64,000 nucleotides of DNA from Streptomyces sp. NBC_01216 (GTDB lineage: Bacteria; Actinomycetota; Actinomycetes; Streptomycetales; Streptomycetaceae): NCBI RefSeq assembly GCF_035994945.1, contig NZ_CP108677.1, positions 744,001 to 808,000 on the forward strand, in the 5' to 3' direction. Both the position numbers and the translations under genes were made by a program. Numbering within the stretch: the first letter of the stretch is position 1; every line of letters starts with the position of its first letter. Positions 16,656-25,090 of the stretch are shown here, piece after piece. The notes under the pieces are model-generated. The model was not told the origin of the DNA, ran no database searches, and worked only from the letters and a program-made list of their open reading frames with translations.

Positions 16656-17120
16656 ATGACGATCATCAAGCGGAATGCCAGGGCCATCCTGTTGGACGGC
16701 GACGACCTCGTGCTGATCAAGCGCACCAAGCCGGGCCGGGACCCGTACTGGGTGACGGTGGGCGGCGGTGTCGAGGCCGAGGACGCGAGCATCGAGGACG
16801 CGCTGCACCGCGAGGTGTTCGAGGAGCTCGGGGGCAAGCTGAGCAAGGCAGAGCTCGTGCACCTGATCACCGACTCGCTGGATGGCGGCCTGGGTGTCCA
16901 GCACATCTTCGCCGCGCGCTTGGAGCAGATGGACCTCGCTGCACGCACGGGCACCGAGTTCGACAAGCCCGAGCGGGGCGACTACGAGGTCGTCCGCGTG
17001 CCGTTCACGGCGGAGGCGGTCCGGCAGCTCAATCTGATGCCGCCCGAGCTGGCCGACTTCACGACCGGCAACGTCGAGGCGATCAAGGCCGTGCTCGACA
17101 CGCAGATCCGCGCGTCCTGA
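16656..17120 (+). CDS. Nudix hydrolase
   Basis: The 154-residue protein carries a complete Nudix box, GGVEAEDASIEDALHREVFEELGG, with the REVFEEL core that binds the metal. It opens with KRNARAILLDGDDLVLIKRT, a typical first strand. Members hydrolyse nucleoside diphosphates linked to another group. It is the first gene of a coupled cassette; the kinase-like gene starts eight bases after its stop. An upstream in-frame ATG at 16614 is possible, but the ATG at 16656 has GGGAG near it. Confidence 0.88.
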   Translation: MTIIKRNARAILLDGDDLVLIKRTKPGRDPYWVTVGGGVEAEDASIEDALHREVFEELGGKLSKAELVHLITDSLDGGLGVQHIFAARLEQMDLAARTGTEFDKPERGDYEVVRVPFTAEAVRQLNLMPPELADFTTGNVEAIKAVLDTQIRAS

Positions 17121-17128
17121 CCACCGCC

Positions 17129-17770
17129 ATGTTCATCAGCCTCAACGGCCCGGACAACGTCGGCAAGACCACGCACCTACGACGGCTCGCCACTCGCTTC
17201 TCCAACATCCAGCTGCTCGGCTCAGTTCACGAGCACAATGCTGCCGCCTGGGAACGCGTTGCCGGCGAGGATTACGCCGCATGGTGGTTCGAGCGGTCCA
17301 CCACCGCCGAGCTGACGGGGCTGCTCCTCGACAGCTACGACAAGCGGTCGGCCGCGCTCGAACCCGGCCGCTTCGGCCTCCTCGACCGCGGGATGCCGAT
17401 GCTGATCGCCGTCAGCGCGGCGACGGCCTCGGTCAAGGAAGCCTCCTCCCCAGCTGAGGCACTCGGCGCGGTGGAGCGGATCGCGGCCTCCCGCACCCCG
17501 ACCCGGGAGATGTCCGTCCTCCTTCTCCCATCACTCGACGCCGACCGCAGTTACGAGATCACCAGCGCGCGTGAGGGCCGGCCCTGGACCGGTGTCTATC
17601 CGACGTACCAGCGGGCGCTGCACGGGGTCTTACTCCACCAGGTGGAGCGGGGGGCGTACGCCGGGGTCGTCGACTGCGAGGGCAAGTCCATCGAGCAGGT
17701 CCAAGCCGAGGTGATGTCCATCGCGGGCCCGGTCCTGTCCCCTTCCACGTACGCGGAGGACTCCAGATGA
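17129..17770 (+). CDS. Thymidylate-kinase-like P-loop protein
   Basis: The 213-residue protein starts FISLNGPDNVGKTTHLRRL, a Walker A of the thymidylate-kinase type (GPDNVGKTT). It continues with a DRG motif (GLLDRGMPMLI) matching the DRY/DRF segment of the family, and a lid-like region with SAREGRPW. Length fits a nucleoside-monophosphate kinase. It overlaps the next gene by ATGA, indicating translational coupling. Substrate is likely a nucleotide or related phosphate, but cannot be named. Confidence 0.75.
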   Translation: MFISLNGPDNVGKTTHLRRLATRFSNIQLLGSVHEHNAAAWERVAGEDYAAWWFERSTTAELTGLLLDSYDKRSAALEPGRFGLLDRGMPMLIAVSAATASVKEASSPAEALGAVERIAASRTPTREMSVLLLPSLDADRSYEITSAREGRPWTGVYPTYQRALHGVLLHQVERGAYAGVVDCEGKSIEQVQAEVMSIAGPVLSPSTYAEDSR

Positions 17771-19569
17771 CAACGCACGTACCTTCTCTCGCCCTTCCAC
17801 CGGGCCTGATGCTGGCCGCGGCAGCGCTTCCGCCCAAGGACCAGCAGCGGCTGGATGACACCCTCACTCGCTTGCACGCGACCAACTCCCATCTGTGGCT
17901 CGCCGAGGACCGCGTGCGCGGCGGACTGAGCGAATCCCAGGTCGCCGACTGCAAGCGCGAGATCGACCAGCTCAACGCCGAACGCAACAACCTGGCCGAG
18001 CGGGCGGACGAGGTGCTGGCCGCCTTGGCCGGCCCTCCTCTGCTCGGCGCCGTTCGCCACACCGAGACGCTCTCCTCCGCGTTGGACCGCCTCTCCGTGC
18101 TCACCCTGCGCATCTGGCACAGCGAGGAAGCCGCGACGTTCGACTCGGCCGTGGCTCAGCGAATACCCCTGCTACATAAGCAGCGTGCGGCTCTGTCGGA
18201 CGCGCTGGACAGCCTTGCCGCCGACGTGGCCGCGGGAACCCGCCTGCTGCCGACCCCCGCGCGCTTCAAGCTGTATGGCGGCAATGCTCAGACGGACGAG
18301 ACCGTCACTCCCAGCCGACACCTTCAGCGGGTGATCGCGTTCGGCGGGCTGAGTGAGTCCGGTAAGAGCACGGGCGCCGACTACGTACGCCAGCTCGCCG
18401 GCGCCCAGCGCTTCAAGATCGGATACCTGCTCCGACAGGCCGCGCACCACCATGGGCTCGCCGACCCGTACCGGCTCTCGGCCCGTCGGCAGGCGGAGCT
18501 GCTCCTGGAGGAACTGAACCGCTTCGCCGAAGCGCACGTCGAGGCACGGCTGTTCACGATCGAGTCGGTGCACGACAACGAGTCGATCGCGGAACTGAAG
18601 GCCCTGCTCGGCGATCGCCTCCAGGTGGTTTACCTCTCCGCCCCGTTCGATGTTCGTGTGGCCCGGTCCGGGACGCCTCCGCACGCCGTGGCCGCGAAGG
18701 ACGCGGTGAAGATCCAACGAGGCGCGGACAAGGTCGAGGCCATGGCCGACCATGTCATCGACAACTCCGGCAGCGTGGTCGACCTGCGGGCGCGATTGCG
18801 GAGGATCGCCGAGACTTCCCAGCTCATGGCGCGGGTACAGGTCGGAGACGTTTCCGCGCTCGGACTGCCGACCGCAGTAGCGGAGGCCACCGCCGCCTTC
18901 GCGAGGGCCATGCGTTCGGCCGGAGCCCCGGTCCGGCTCGCCGCGCTGACGGGAAGCCCGAGCACGGGTCCGTGGGTCGCCGGCTGGTCGGACATCGACC
19001 TCTTCGTAATTTCCGAACATCAGGGCTCCGAGCAGGTGTCCGTGGCGCTGAAGACCTACCAGGCGGCACTGGATGGTCTGGCCACCGTCGGCCTCACCCT
19101 GGTGACCCCGGACGAGCTGACCGCTCGTCGGCTCACCCCACGACTCGCGTTCGTACTCCACCAGATTCAGGACGGACAGCCGGTCCTCCACGCGGCGCCC
19201 GGACTTGAGCTGCCCGTGATCACACGCCGCGACCTGGTCCTGGCCGGTGCACAGGACCTCCCCCAGGTCATCCTCACGATGCGCCGACTCCGCGCGGGGG
19301 CCACAGCCGGCGACCTCCGTCCGCTGTACCGGCATCTCGTGCTCACCGTCCGACTGCTTCTGCGTGAGCAGGGCGTGTGGGCCAGCGGCCCCGACGAGAT
19401 CCTCACCGCCGCCGCACAGCTGCCCGGCCTCCCGCCGCTCGCGGTGCCCACCCTGGCCAGCGTCGTCGACGAATGGCTGCATCGTGGCACGGACGGCGCC
19501 CTGCAGGCCGTCAGTGCCGCCGTTGATCACCTGCTGGCCTGGTACGCCGTCCAGGTATCCGCCGCCTGA
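17767..19569 (+). CDS. Three-domain fusion: DUF4254-like, P-loop kinase, nucleotidyltransferase
   Basis: This 600-residue protein appears to combine three units. Residues 30-165 form a helical bundle with SHLWLAEDRVR and ADCKREIDQLNAERNNLAE, resembling DUF4254. Residues 180-345 are a P-loop kinase domain with Walker A GLSESGKST, resembling dephospho-CoA kinase or adenylate-kinase-like folds. Residues 370-600 are a minimal nucleotidyltransferase, with the GSPSTG...WSDIDLFV pattern (GS followed by DxD) and a helical C-terminal part. A kinase and a nucleotidyltransferase in one chain could phosphorylate and then nucleotidylate the same substrate; that is inference. Confidence 0.75.
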   Translation: MTTHVPSLALPPGLMLAAAALPPKDQQRLDDTLTRLHATNSHLWLAEDRVRGGLSESQVADCKREIDQLNAERNNLAERADEVLAALAGPPLLGAVRHTETLSSALDRLSVLTLRIWHSEEAATFDSAVAQRIPLLHKQRAALSDALDSLAADVAAGTRLLPTPARFKLYGGNAQTDETVTPSRHLQRVIAFGGLSESGKSTGADYVRQLAGAQRFKIGYLLRQAAHHHGLADPYRLSARRQAELLLEELNRFAEAHVEARLFTIESVHDNESIAELKALLGDRLQVVYLSAPFDVRVARSGTPPHAVAAKDAVKIQRGADKVEAMADHVIDNSGSVVDLRARLRRIAETSQLMARVQVGDVSALGLPTAVAEATAAFARAMRSAGAPVRLAALTGSPSTGPWVAGWSDIDLFVISEHQGSEQVSVALKTYQAALDGLATVGLTLVTPDELTARRLTPRLAFVLHQIQDGQPVLHAAPGLELPVITRRDLVLAGAQDLPQVILTMRRLRAGATAGDLRPLYRHLVLTVRLLLREQGVWASGPDEILTAAAQLPGLPPLAVPTLASVVDEWLHRGTDGALQAVSAAVDHLLAWYAVQVSAA

Positions 19570-19616
19570 GAGCCAGCGTCTCTCTTCCTTCAACGACCCA
19601 TTCAAGGAGCTTCGCC

Positions 19617-20189
19617 ATGCCCGAAACCGCCACGTTGCCGTTCTCCGCACGGATCGTCGAGCGCCTGTCCATCGGCCCCCAGAGCCGCCGCGAGCGCATC
19701 ATCCACTCGTTGGACGGTGTCGAGGCCGCGGTCTCGCCGTCCGAGCTGGCAGGTGTGGGCAAGGAGCTGTGGTCCCTGGTCTGGGAGGAGGTCGGTACCG
19801 AGCTCGACTCGCTCGACTTCCTGCTTGGCCTGGATGCCGGCGGCATCCTGCCCACGGTCACGCTCGCCAGCGCCGCGGCGCTCCCCTACAAGATCGCGTG
19901 GAAGCTCCACCTTCCGCTTGCCGGAGCCGTCCACTTCAGCGAGCCCCACGCGATGCGCACCGATGTGTACGCCTACGGCATTGCCGAGGGCCAGCGGATG
20001 CTGCTGGTCGACGACGAGGTCACCACCGGACACACGCTGGCCAACCTCGCCCAGAGCCTGCGGGAGGCCGGCGCCGCTCCCGTGGCCGCCGCCTGTCTGG
20101 TGGAGGACACGACGCGGGGCGCGCGCGAGCTGCTGGCCACTCACGGCGTCCCTCTGATCTCGCTGACCACGATAGGGACGTCTCGTTGA
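19617..20189 (+). CDS. Phosphoribosyltransferase family protein
   Basis: The 190-residue product has the PRPP-binding loop LLVDDEVTTGHT near residues 127-138, which is the signature of type I phosphoribosyltransferases, preceded by GLDAGGILPTVTLA as a PPi-loop-like turn. AAGGAG lies eight bases before ATG 19617. The TTG start of the next gene overlaps its stop (TTGA). It could salvage a base or act in a dedicated nucleoside pathway. Confidence 0.85.
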   Translation: MPETATLPFSARIVERLSIGPQSRRERIIHSLDGVEAAVSPSELAGVGKELWSLVWEEVGTELDSLDFLLGLDAGGILPTVTLASAAALPYKIAWKLHLPLAGAVHFSEPHAMRTDVYAYGIAEGQRMLLVDDEVTTGHTLANLAQSLREAGAAPVAAACLVEDTTRGARELLATHGVPLISLTTIGTSR

Positions 20190-21364
20190 CCGCCGACGAT
20201 TCCGGCGGAATCCGTTTCATCGACGGCCGCGAGTCCGCCACCCGCCAGGTCGTGCACAGCACCCCACTGGGATACAGCCGGGAGCTCCTGCAGGTGGGTG
20301 AAGCCCTTCCGATTCCTGGCGTCGCGGAGCTGGTCGACCGGCTGGACGCCCAGACATCGGTGACCGTGGCACTCAATGGCAGCCTGGGCGACTCGCTGCT
20401 GGCGCTGTCCGCCGTCCGGGCGGTGTTGGAGTGGCTGAGGCTGAGACACCCCTCCCGCACCATCCCCGTGGCAGTTGAGGGCCGGCATGCCGCTCTCATC
20501 CGGCGCGCTGTCCCGTCCGGTGCGGTGGAGCCTGCTCCCGGCTCCACCGTTCTCGTCGCGGACCGCCCCACCGTCGAGCAGCGCACCAGCGGCTTCGTCC
20601 CGATCCTGTGCGACCCGGCCGCGCCGCCCTGTTGGGCATCGAGCTGGCGAGTCCACGCGGACCTGCCCGCCCGCTACTACCTGGCCCTGGAGCGCCGACT
20701 CGGGGTACGGCTTCCCGCGGACCGCGACTTCGGCCCGCTCCTACTCGCCCCGGCACCCCCAGCCAACCCGACGGTCCGAGCCCTCCAAGCGGACAACTGG
20801 TTCACGGGGCCCGTGATCGCAGTGATCACCGCAACCAGCCGGCCCGAGCTCAAGGACTACACCGTCGCGCGGTACCTGCAGGTGGCCGAGTGGGTGGCCG
20901 AGCTCAGCGCCACGGAGGTCAAGCTCCTCGTCGTCGGGGGCCACGCCCCATCGCCCGAGATATCGAGGATCGACACCACAGGTCCGCGGGTCCGCGCTCT
21001 GCGTCTCGACGGCGTTCCCGCAATCGACCTCGCCGACGTGTTCCCGCTGTGTGACCTGGTGATCGGCAACGACACCGGCCTGACACATCTGGCTGCCCTC
21101 TCCCGGCGGCCGAACGGTGAAGGGCCCGCGGTCCTGGGCTTGTACGCCCGGCACAGCTACAGCAAGTGGACCACCGGCCTGGCCCACCACCATGCCGTGG
21201 CCACCGAATTCTCCGAGCGCATGCACCAGGGAGACCTGTGCCCCGTACGGGACGCCCTCAGCTCACTGTCCGGCAACGACCTGGCCACCATCACACCGGA
21301 GTACCTGGCAGGCCTCGCCGTCGACCTCCTGCGCCGAAACGACCACCCCGGCGGCACCAGGTGA
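20186..21364 (+). CDS. GT9-like glycosyltransferase (heptosyltransferase fold)
   Basis: The 392-residue protein resembles family 9 glycosyltransferases: NGSLGDSLLALSAVRAVL near residues 53-70 is the glycine-rich acceptor region, and DLVIGNDTGLTHLAALS near 290-306 is the nucleotide-sugar site of heptosyltransferases. GT9 enzymes usually build lipopolysaccharide cores, which Gram-positive actinomycetes lack, so the acceptor here is probably a small molecule. It starts at TTG 20186 overlapping the preceding stop; a longer frame upstream runs through two other genes and is a shadow. Its stop overlaps the next GTG. Confidence 0.75.
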   Translation: MTADDSGGIRFIDGRESATRQVVHSTPLGYSRELLQVGEALPIPGVAELVDRLDAQTSVTVALNGSLGDSLLALSAVRAVLEWLRLRHPSRTIPVAVEGRHAALIRRAVPSGAVEPAPGSTVLVADRPTVEQRTSGFVPILCDPAAPPCWASSWRVHADLPARYYLALERRLGVRLPADRDFGPLLLAPAPPANPTVRALQADNWFTGPVIAVITATSRPELKDYTVARYLQVAEWVAELSATEVKLLVVGGHAPSPEISRIDTTGPRVRALRLDGVPAIDLADVFPLCDLVIGNDTGLTHLAALSRRPNGEGPAVLGLYARHSYSKWTTGLAHHHAVATEFSERMHQGDLCPVRDALSSLSGNDLATITPEYLAGLAVDLLRRNDHPGGTR

Positions 21365-22482
21365 TCCGGATAGGGCGCCCGCGCCGCTTCACCCGCAACC
21401 TCGTTATCCCCGTCGACCTTGCCGGGCGACAGCTGCTGGTGAAGTACAACCGCAATCTGGAGGAGGCGCAGCAGGAACAGATCGGACACAGGCTCCTGCG
21501 TGCTCGGTACCGGGTGCCCACACTGCACGCCTCGGTGCGCGTGCCGGGCGGCTATCTGATGACGTACGAGTGCTGGGCCGGCGGCCGGAACCACGGACTG
21601 CTCGTCGACCTGCTCAGCGCCAACCAGGTCGGGAACGAGCTCACCCACTACCTGGACTCGCTCACCGACACCTACCGGGAAACCATTCTGGCAACAGCAG
21701 TGCTGACGGACCCAGTTCGCGTGGTCCGCAAGCTGTACTGGGACCGTGCCGCCTCCGGCGGACGCCTCGACACGTACTACGCCGAGACGGGCCCTTCCCT
21801 AACCGTGGCCGATATCGAGATCCCCTTCGACGACCTCGGCGAGTGGGCGCTGACCATCAACGGCCAGCAGGCCAAGCTGGACTGGCAGACCGCCCTCAAG
21901 GACCTCCGGGTGCACTTCGAGAACACCGGGCCGGTCTGGGCCGCGCTCACCCAGGGCGACCCGACGGACGTGAACCTCGCCGTACCGCTCGCCTGGTTCG
22001 ACTACGACACCGCCGGGATGAACTGCGTACTCGGGGAATTCGCCAACTTCCTCACCTACGTCACGATCCTCGGCGGTTGGCTGGTCCCCACCTACAACCC
22101 GGCCGCCTTCGCCGATCACCCCTCGGCCATCGAGCACCGACCGGACAACACGCCGGTCATCACCGCCCAGGCCGTCGATGCCGCCCGCCGGTCCGCGCAC
22201 ATAACGTACGAGCGGCACCTGTCTGCCCCCCGTCGGGCCGCCGCTGCGGCGTACTGGCACCGGCTCGTCAAGCCCGTCGCCGCAAGGCTGTGGCCCGGCC
22301 AGGACCTGACAGCCCTCCTCCGTCCGTACGTGGCGATGCGGCTCATCGCCGTCTACAACCTCGGCGACCTGACGCCCAACGACAGGCTGCTCGTCATCAT
22401 CCGGCTTGTCGAGGCGCTTTCCCCATCCTTCGATCCCACCGTGTACTTCCACATCGAGGAGGCCCCGTGTCTGCCCCACTGA
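21361..22482 (+). CDS. Aminoglycoside-phosphotransferase-like kinase
   Basis: The 373-residue protein shows LLVKYNR (candidate ATP lysine) early, and LTQGDPTDVNLAVPL followed by AWFDYDTAG. These match the catalytic HGDxxxxN and the metal-binding D of APH/choline-kinase folds, with the histidine replaced by glutamine. The GTG at 21361 overlaps the previous stop, and the 3' end overlaps the SDR gene by 16 bp. A small-molecule kinase role next to a glycosyltransferase and nucleotidyltransferase is plausible. Confidence 0.7.
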   Translation: MIRIGRPRRFTRNLVIPVDLAGRQLLVKYNRNLEEAQQEQIGHRLLRARYRVPTLHASVRVPGGYLMTYECWAGGRNHGLLVDLLSANQVGNELTHYLDSLTDTYRETILATAVLTDPVRVVRKLYWDRAASGGRLDTYYAETGPSLTVADIEIPFDDLGEWALTINGQQAKLDWQTALKDLRVHFENTGPVWAALTQGDPTDVNLAVPLAWFDYDTAGMNCVLGEFANFLTYVTILGGWLVPTYNPAAFADHPSAIEHRPDNTPVITAQAVDAARRSAHITYERHLSAPRRAAAAAYWHRLVKPVAARLWPGQDLTALLRPYVAMRLIAVYNLGDLTPNDRLLVIIRLVEALSPSFDPTVYFHIEEAPCLPH

Positions 22483-23228
22483 CCGGCAGAACCGCTCTGG
22501 TGACTGGTGCCACGGGCGGCATCGGCACCGCCGTCGTCCAGCAGCTCGCAGCCAACGGTGCGATCGTCGTCATTGCGCACCACAACGAGCCCAAGGCCGC
22601 GGCCGAGCTGGCCGTCGACATCGGCGCCGGCGGCGGACGGGCGTTCGCCCTCGAAGCCGACCTCCGCGACAAGACCGCGGTCGACGAGCTGTACGCACAG
22701 GCCACTGCACGCGTCGGCGCGATCGACATCCTCGTCAGCAACGCCGGCTCCTACCCCCGCACCGCCTGGGCCGAGACGACACCCACGGTGTGGAACGACA
22801 TGCTCTCGATCAACCTCACCAGCCACTACCTACTCGCCCGAGCCGTCTCGCCAGCCATGGCCGCGCAGGGCCGGGGACGCATCATCACGATGGGGTCTGT
22901 CCTCGCCACCGTCGGCCGCCAGGAGCTGTCCGCCTACATCAGCGCGAAGGCCGGCGTGGAGGGCCTGACCCGGGCGCTGGCCCGCGAACTCGGCCCTTCC
23001 GGCATCACAGTGAACTGCGTCGCTCCGGGCTCGATACAGGTGCCTGCCGAGCAGACCGTGGTCGATGACCCCGAAGCCATGACCGTCAGGCAGCTCGCAC
23101 GGCAGTGCATCAAGCGCCGCGGCGCACCCACCGATGTCGCCGCCGCGGTCTTCTTCCTCGCCGGCGAGGACGCCGGATTCATCACCGGCCAGACCATCCA
23201 CGTGGACGGAGGCTGGGTCCTTGGCTGA
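22467..23228 (+). CDS. Short-chain dehydrogenase/reductase
   Basis: A classical 253-residue SDR. The cofactor motif TGATGGIG is near residues 14-21, followed by the structural motif NAGS, the catalytic Ser in ITMGSVLA, the YISAK catalytic Tyr/Lys, and PGSIQV after beta-6. It ends in the family's usual HVDGGWVLG. It begins at GTG 22467 within the preceding gene and ends overlapping the phosphatase gene, so it belongs to the cassette. It would oxidise or reduce an alcohol/ketone on the pathway intermediate. Confidence 0.92.
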   Translation: MSAPLTGRTALVTGATGGIGTAVVQQLAANGAIVVIAHHNEPKAAAELAVDIGAGGGRAFALEADLRDKTAVDELYAQATARVGAIDILVSNAGSYPRTAWAETTPTVWNDMLSINLTSHYLLARAVSPAMAAQGRGRIITMGSVLATVGRQELSAYISAKAGVEGLTRALARELGPSGITVNCVAPGSIQVPAEQTVVDDPEAMTVRQLARQCIKRRGAPTDVAAAVFFLAGEDAGFITGQTIHVDGGWVLG

Positions 23229-23823
23229 GATCTGGCTCATGCGTCACGGCGCCTACGAAGGCCACCGCCCCGGACATCACGCCCCGAGGGACGTCCCCCT
23301 CTCCGAGGCCGGCCGCACTCAGGCCGCCATGACGACCCCGTTGCCCACCGGCGTGTCGGCCATCGTGACCAGTCCTCTTCCGAGGGCGGCGCAGACCGCT
23401 GAGATCGTCAGCCGTCTGACCGGCCTGCCCGTCATCGTGAGCAGCGACCTGCTGTCCGAGTGGCGTGCCCCGAGCGCGGTGATCGGCCGGACAGCCGACG
23501 ACTACCCGCCCGCGTACGTCGACTGGCGTCGGCAGCGCGCGCAGAACCCGGCCGTCGCCTTCGAGGACGGCGAAAGCCTGGCCCAACTGCACGACCGGGC
23601 GTGCCGCGCCGCCGAACACGTTGCGGCACTGGCCCGCTCGTACGGCAGCGGACTGCTCGCGGTGTCCCACAAGCTGCTCCTCGGCGTCCTGTGCGCCCTG
23701 GATGACGGCCCCGTCGCATTCGAACATGCCGCCCGAGCCGACTGGGGCTTCGCGGAGATCCGACCCTTCCGCGACCCCGACGCCCCTCACTCCCCTTCGT
23801 TCCGGTCAGCCCGGCAGAGCTGA
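23221..23823 (+). CDS. Histidine phosphatase (phosphoglycerate-mutase-like)
   Basis: The 200-residue protein has the RHG motif (LMRHGAYEG) and the second catalytic histidine in LLAVSHKLLLGVL. SPLPRAAQTAEIV is the expected phosphate-pocket segment. The TTG at 23221 overlaps the SDR stop; a longer frame to 23134 is inside the SDR gene. It would remove a phosphate late in the pathway. Confidence 0.87.
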   Translation: MAEIWLMRHGAYEGHRPGHHAPRDVPLSEAGRTQAAMTTPLPTGVSAIVTSPLPRAAQTAEIVSRLTGLPVIVSSDLLSEWRAPSAVIGRTADDYPPAYVDWRRQRAQNPAVAFEDGESLAQLHDRACRAAEHVAALARSYGSGLLAVSHKLLLGVLCALDDGPVAFEHAARADWGFAEIRPFRDPDAPHSPSFRSARQS

Positions 23824-23876
23824 CCAGCATACCGCACTCCACCCCCAGCGCTCCGACGTACGAGAGGACCGATCCC

Positions 23877-24362
23877 ATGGCCGGACGCCCCGGCATCGCC
23901 ACCCAACTTCTCACCCCCGCCCAGCTGCGCATCGCTGAAAGAGTCGCCCTGGGGATGTCCAGCGCCCAGGTTGCCGCCGAACTGGCGCTCTCCAAGGCCA
24001 CGGTCGACGTCCAGATGTCCGACAGCAACGCGAAGACCGGTGTGACGACCCGAACCGCGCTCGTCCACGCTTGCTACGTCACCGGCCAGCTGGCCCGCCC
24101 CGAACTGATCACACCGGCACCGGTGGCGGACGAAGTCGAGCGGGAGATCCTCTGGGGGCTGGCCCTGGGCGCTGAGCTGGCGGAGACCGGTCGCCGGTGC
24201 CACTACTCCGCCGACGCCGTCGGCAAGAGGCTGCGCGCTCTGAGGAAGCAGTGGAACGCCTCAAACGATCCCCACCTCGTCACGCTGGGCTGGCAGTACG
24301 GCGTGCTTGACGACTCCCGTGGCTCGGCCGGCTTTGCCGCACGCTCCCCTATCCGCCGCTGA
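23877..24362 (+). CDS. Small HTH regulator, paralogue A
   Basis: A 161-residue protein with a LuxR/sigma-4-like helix-turn-helix near residues 12-55 (LTPAQLRIAERVALGMSSAQ, ALSKATVDVQM) and a second helical repeat near 85-120 (DAVGKRLRALRKQW). It shares its whole plan and the blocks ALVHACYVTxQLxRP and DPHLxTLGWxxGVLD with the protein at 33027. It closes the nucleotide/sugar cassette 53 bp after the phosphatase. A pathway-specific DNA-binding role is inferred. Confidence 0.7.
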   Translation: MAGRPGIATQLLTPAQLRIAERVALGMSSAQVAAELALSKATVDVQMSDSNAKTGVTTRTALVHACYVTGQLARPELITPAPVADEVEREILWGLALGAELAETGRRCHYSADAVGKRLRALRKQWNASNDPHLVTLGWQYGVLDDSRGSAGFAARSPIRR

Positions 24363-24411
24363 CCCGCAGTTCCAGGGGTAATTGATCATCAGAGAGCGGC
24401 ATGATGGTCGA

Positions 24412-25077
24412 ATGAAGCGGTTTGCTGTTGGGGAGACCGTGGTCCGCCGCGATGTCTACCGCGGGAAAGTGTGGAGCGCGCATTCTCTGCACGCCGTATC
24501 GGATACGGACGAGGCCCTGGTGGCAGGTTGTCGTCCCGGGGCACACGGGCTGGGACCCACCAGCTGGGTCGAGTCGACGAAGAGCGGCGCCAAGGCGGTG
24601 CGAAGGCAAGCAGTTCCCGACCTGGCCGCCGGTCAGTGGGAACTGAGCTCGTGGCGGTGGCAGGAGACCGCGGTATTGCTCTGGAACCCTCCAGGAACGT
24701 ATTTCAGCATCAACGCCTTCTACGACCCAGCGCTCGACCATCGGCTCCTGCGCTGGTACGTCAACTTCCAGCGCCCACTGCGACGAACCTCGATCGGATT
24801 CGACACGTTCGACCTCTTCCTCGACCTCATCGTCGATCCGGGCTTGTCGCGCTGGACCTGGAAAGACCACGATGAATATGCGCATGCCAGACGGCTGGGT
24901 GTGGTCAACGATGACGACCACCGAGCTGTCGACCAGGCGCGCGATCAGGTGCTCGCGATGGTGGCCGCCCGCGAAGGCCCGTTCCAGCCCGAAGCCGGCT
25001 GGGCAGGCTGGCGCTCGGATCCAGGTTGGCCTGAGGCGGAGCTTCCCCCAGACGTCCAGATGGTGGATCACACCTGA
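24412..25077 (+). CDS. DUF402 (FomD-like) protein
   Basis: The 221-residue product has the DUF402 core: WRWQETAVLLWNPPGTYFSI, then YVNFQRPLRRTSIGFDTFDL, then LDLIVDPGLSRWTWKDHDEY with conserved acidic residues that bind divalent metal. DUF402 proteins such as FomD hydrolyse nucleotide-linked phosphonates or nucleoside di/triphosphates. It starts at ATG 24412. Its location just after the nucleotide cassette suits a nucleotide phosphohydrolase. Confidence 0.85.
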   Translation: MKRFAVGETVVRRDVYRGKVWSAHSLHAVSDTDEALVAGCRPGAHGLGPTSWVESTKSGAKAVRRQAVPDLAAGQWELSSWRWQETAVLLWNPPGTYFSINAFYDPALDHRLLRWYVNFQRPLRRTSIGFDTFDLFLDLIVDPGLSRWTWKDHDEYAHARRLGVVNDDDHRAVDQARDQVLAMVAAREGPFQPEAGWAGWRSDPGWPEAELPPDVQMVDHT

Positions 25078-25090
25078 TCTCCACCAGGCG

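Noticed and set aside
19247..20185. Upstream extension of the GT9-like gene
   Set aside because: It covers the fusion protein and the phosphoribosyltransferase in a different frame, with Arg/Pro-rich shadow composition.
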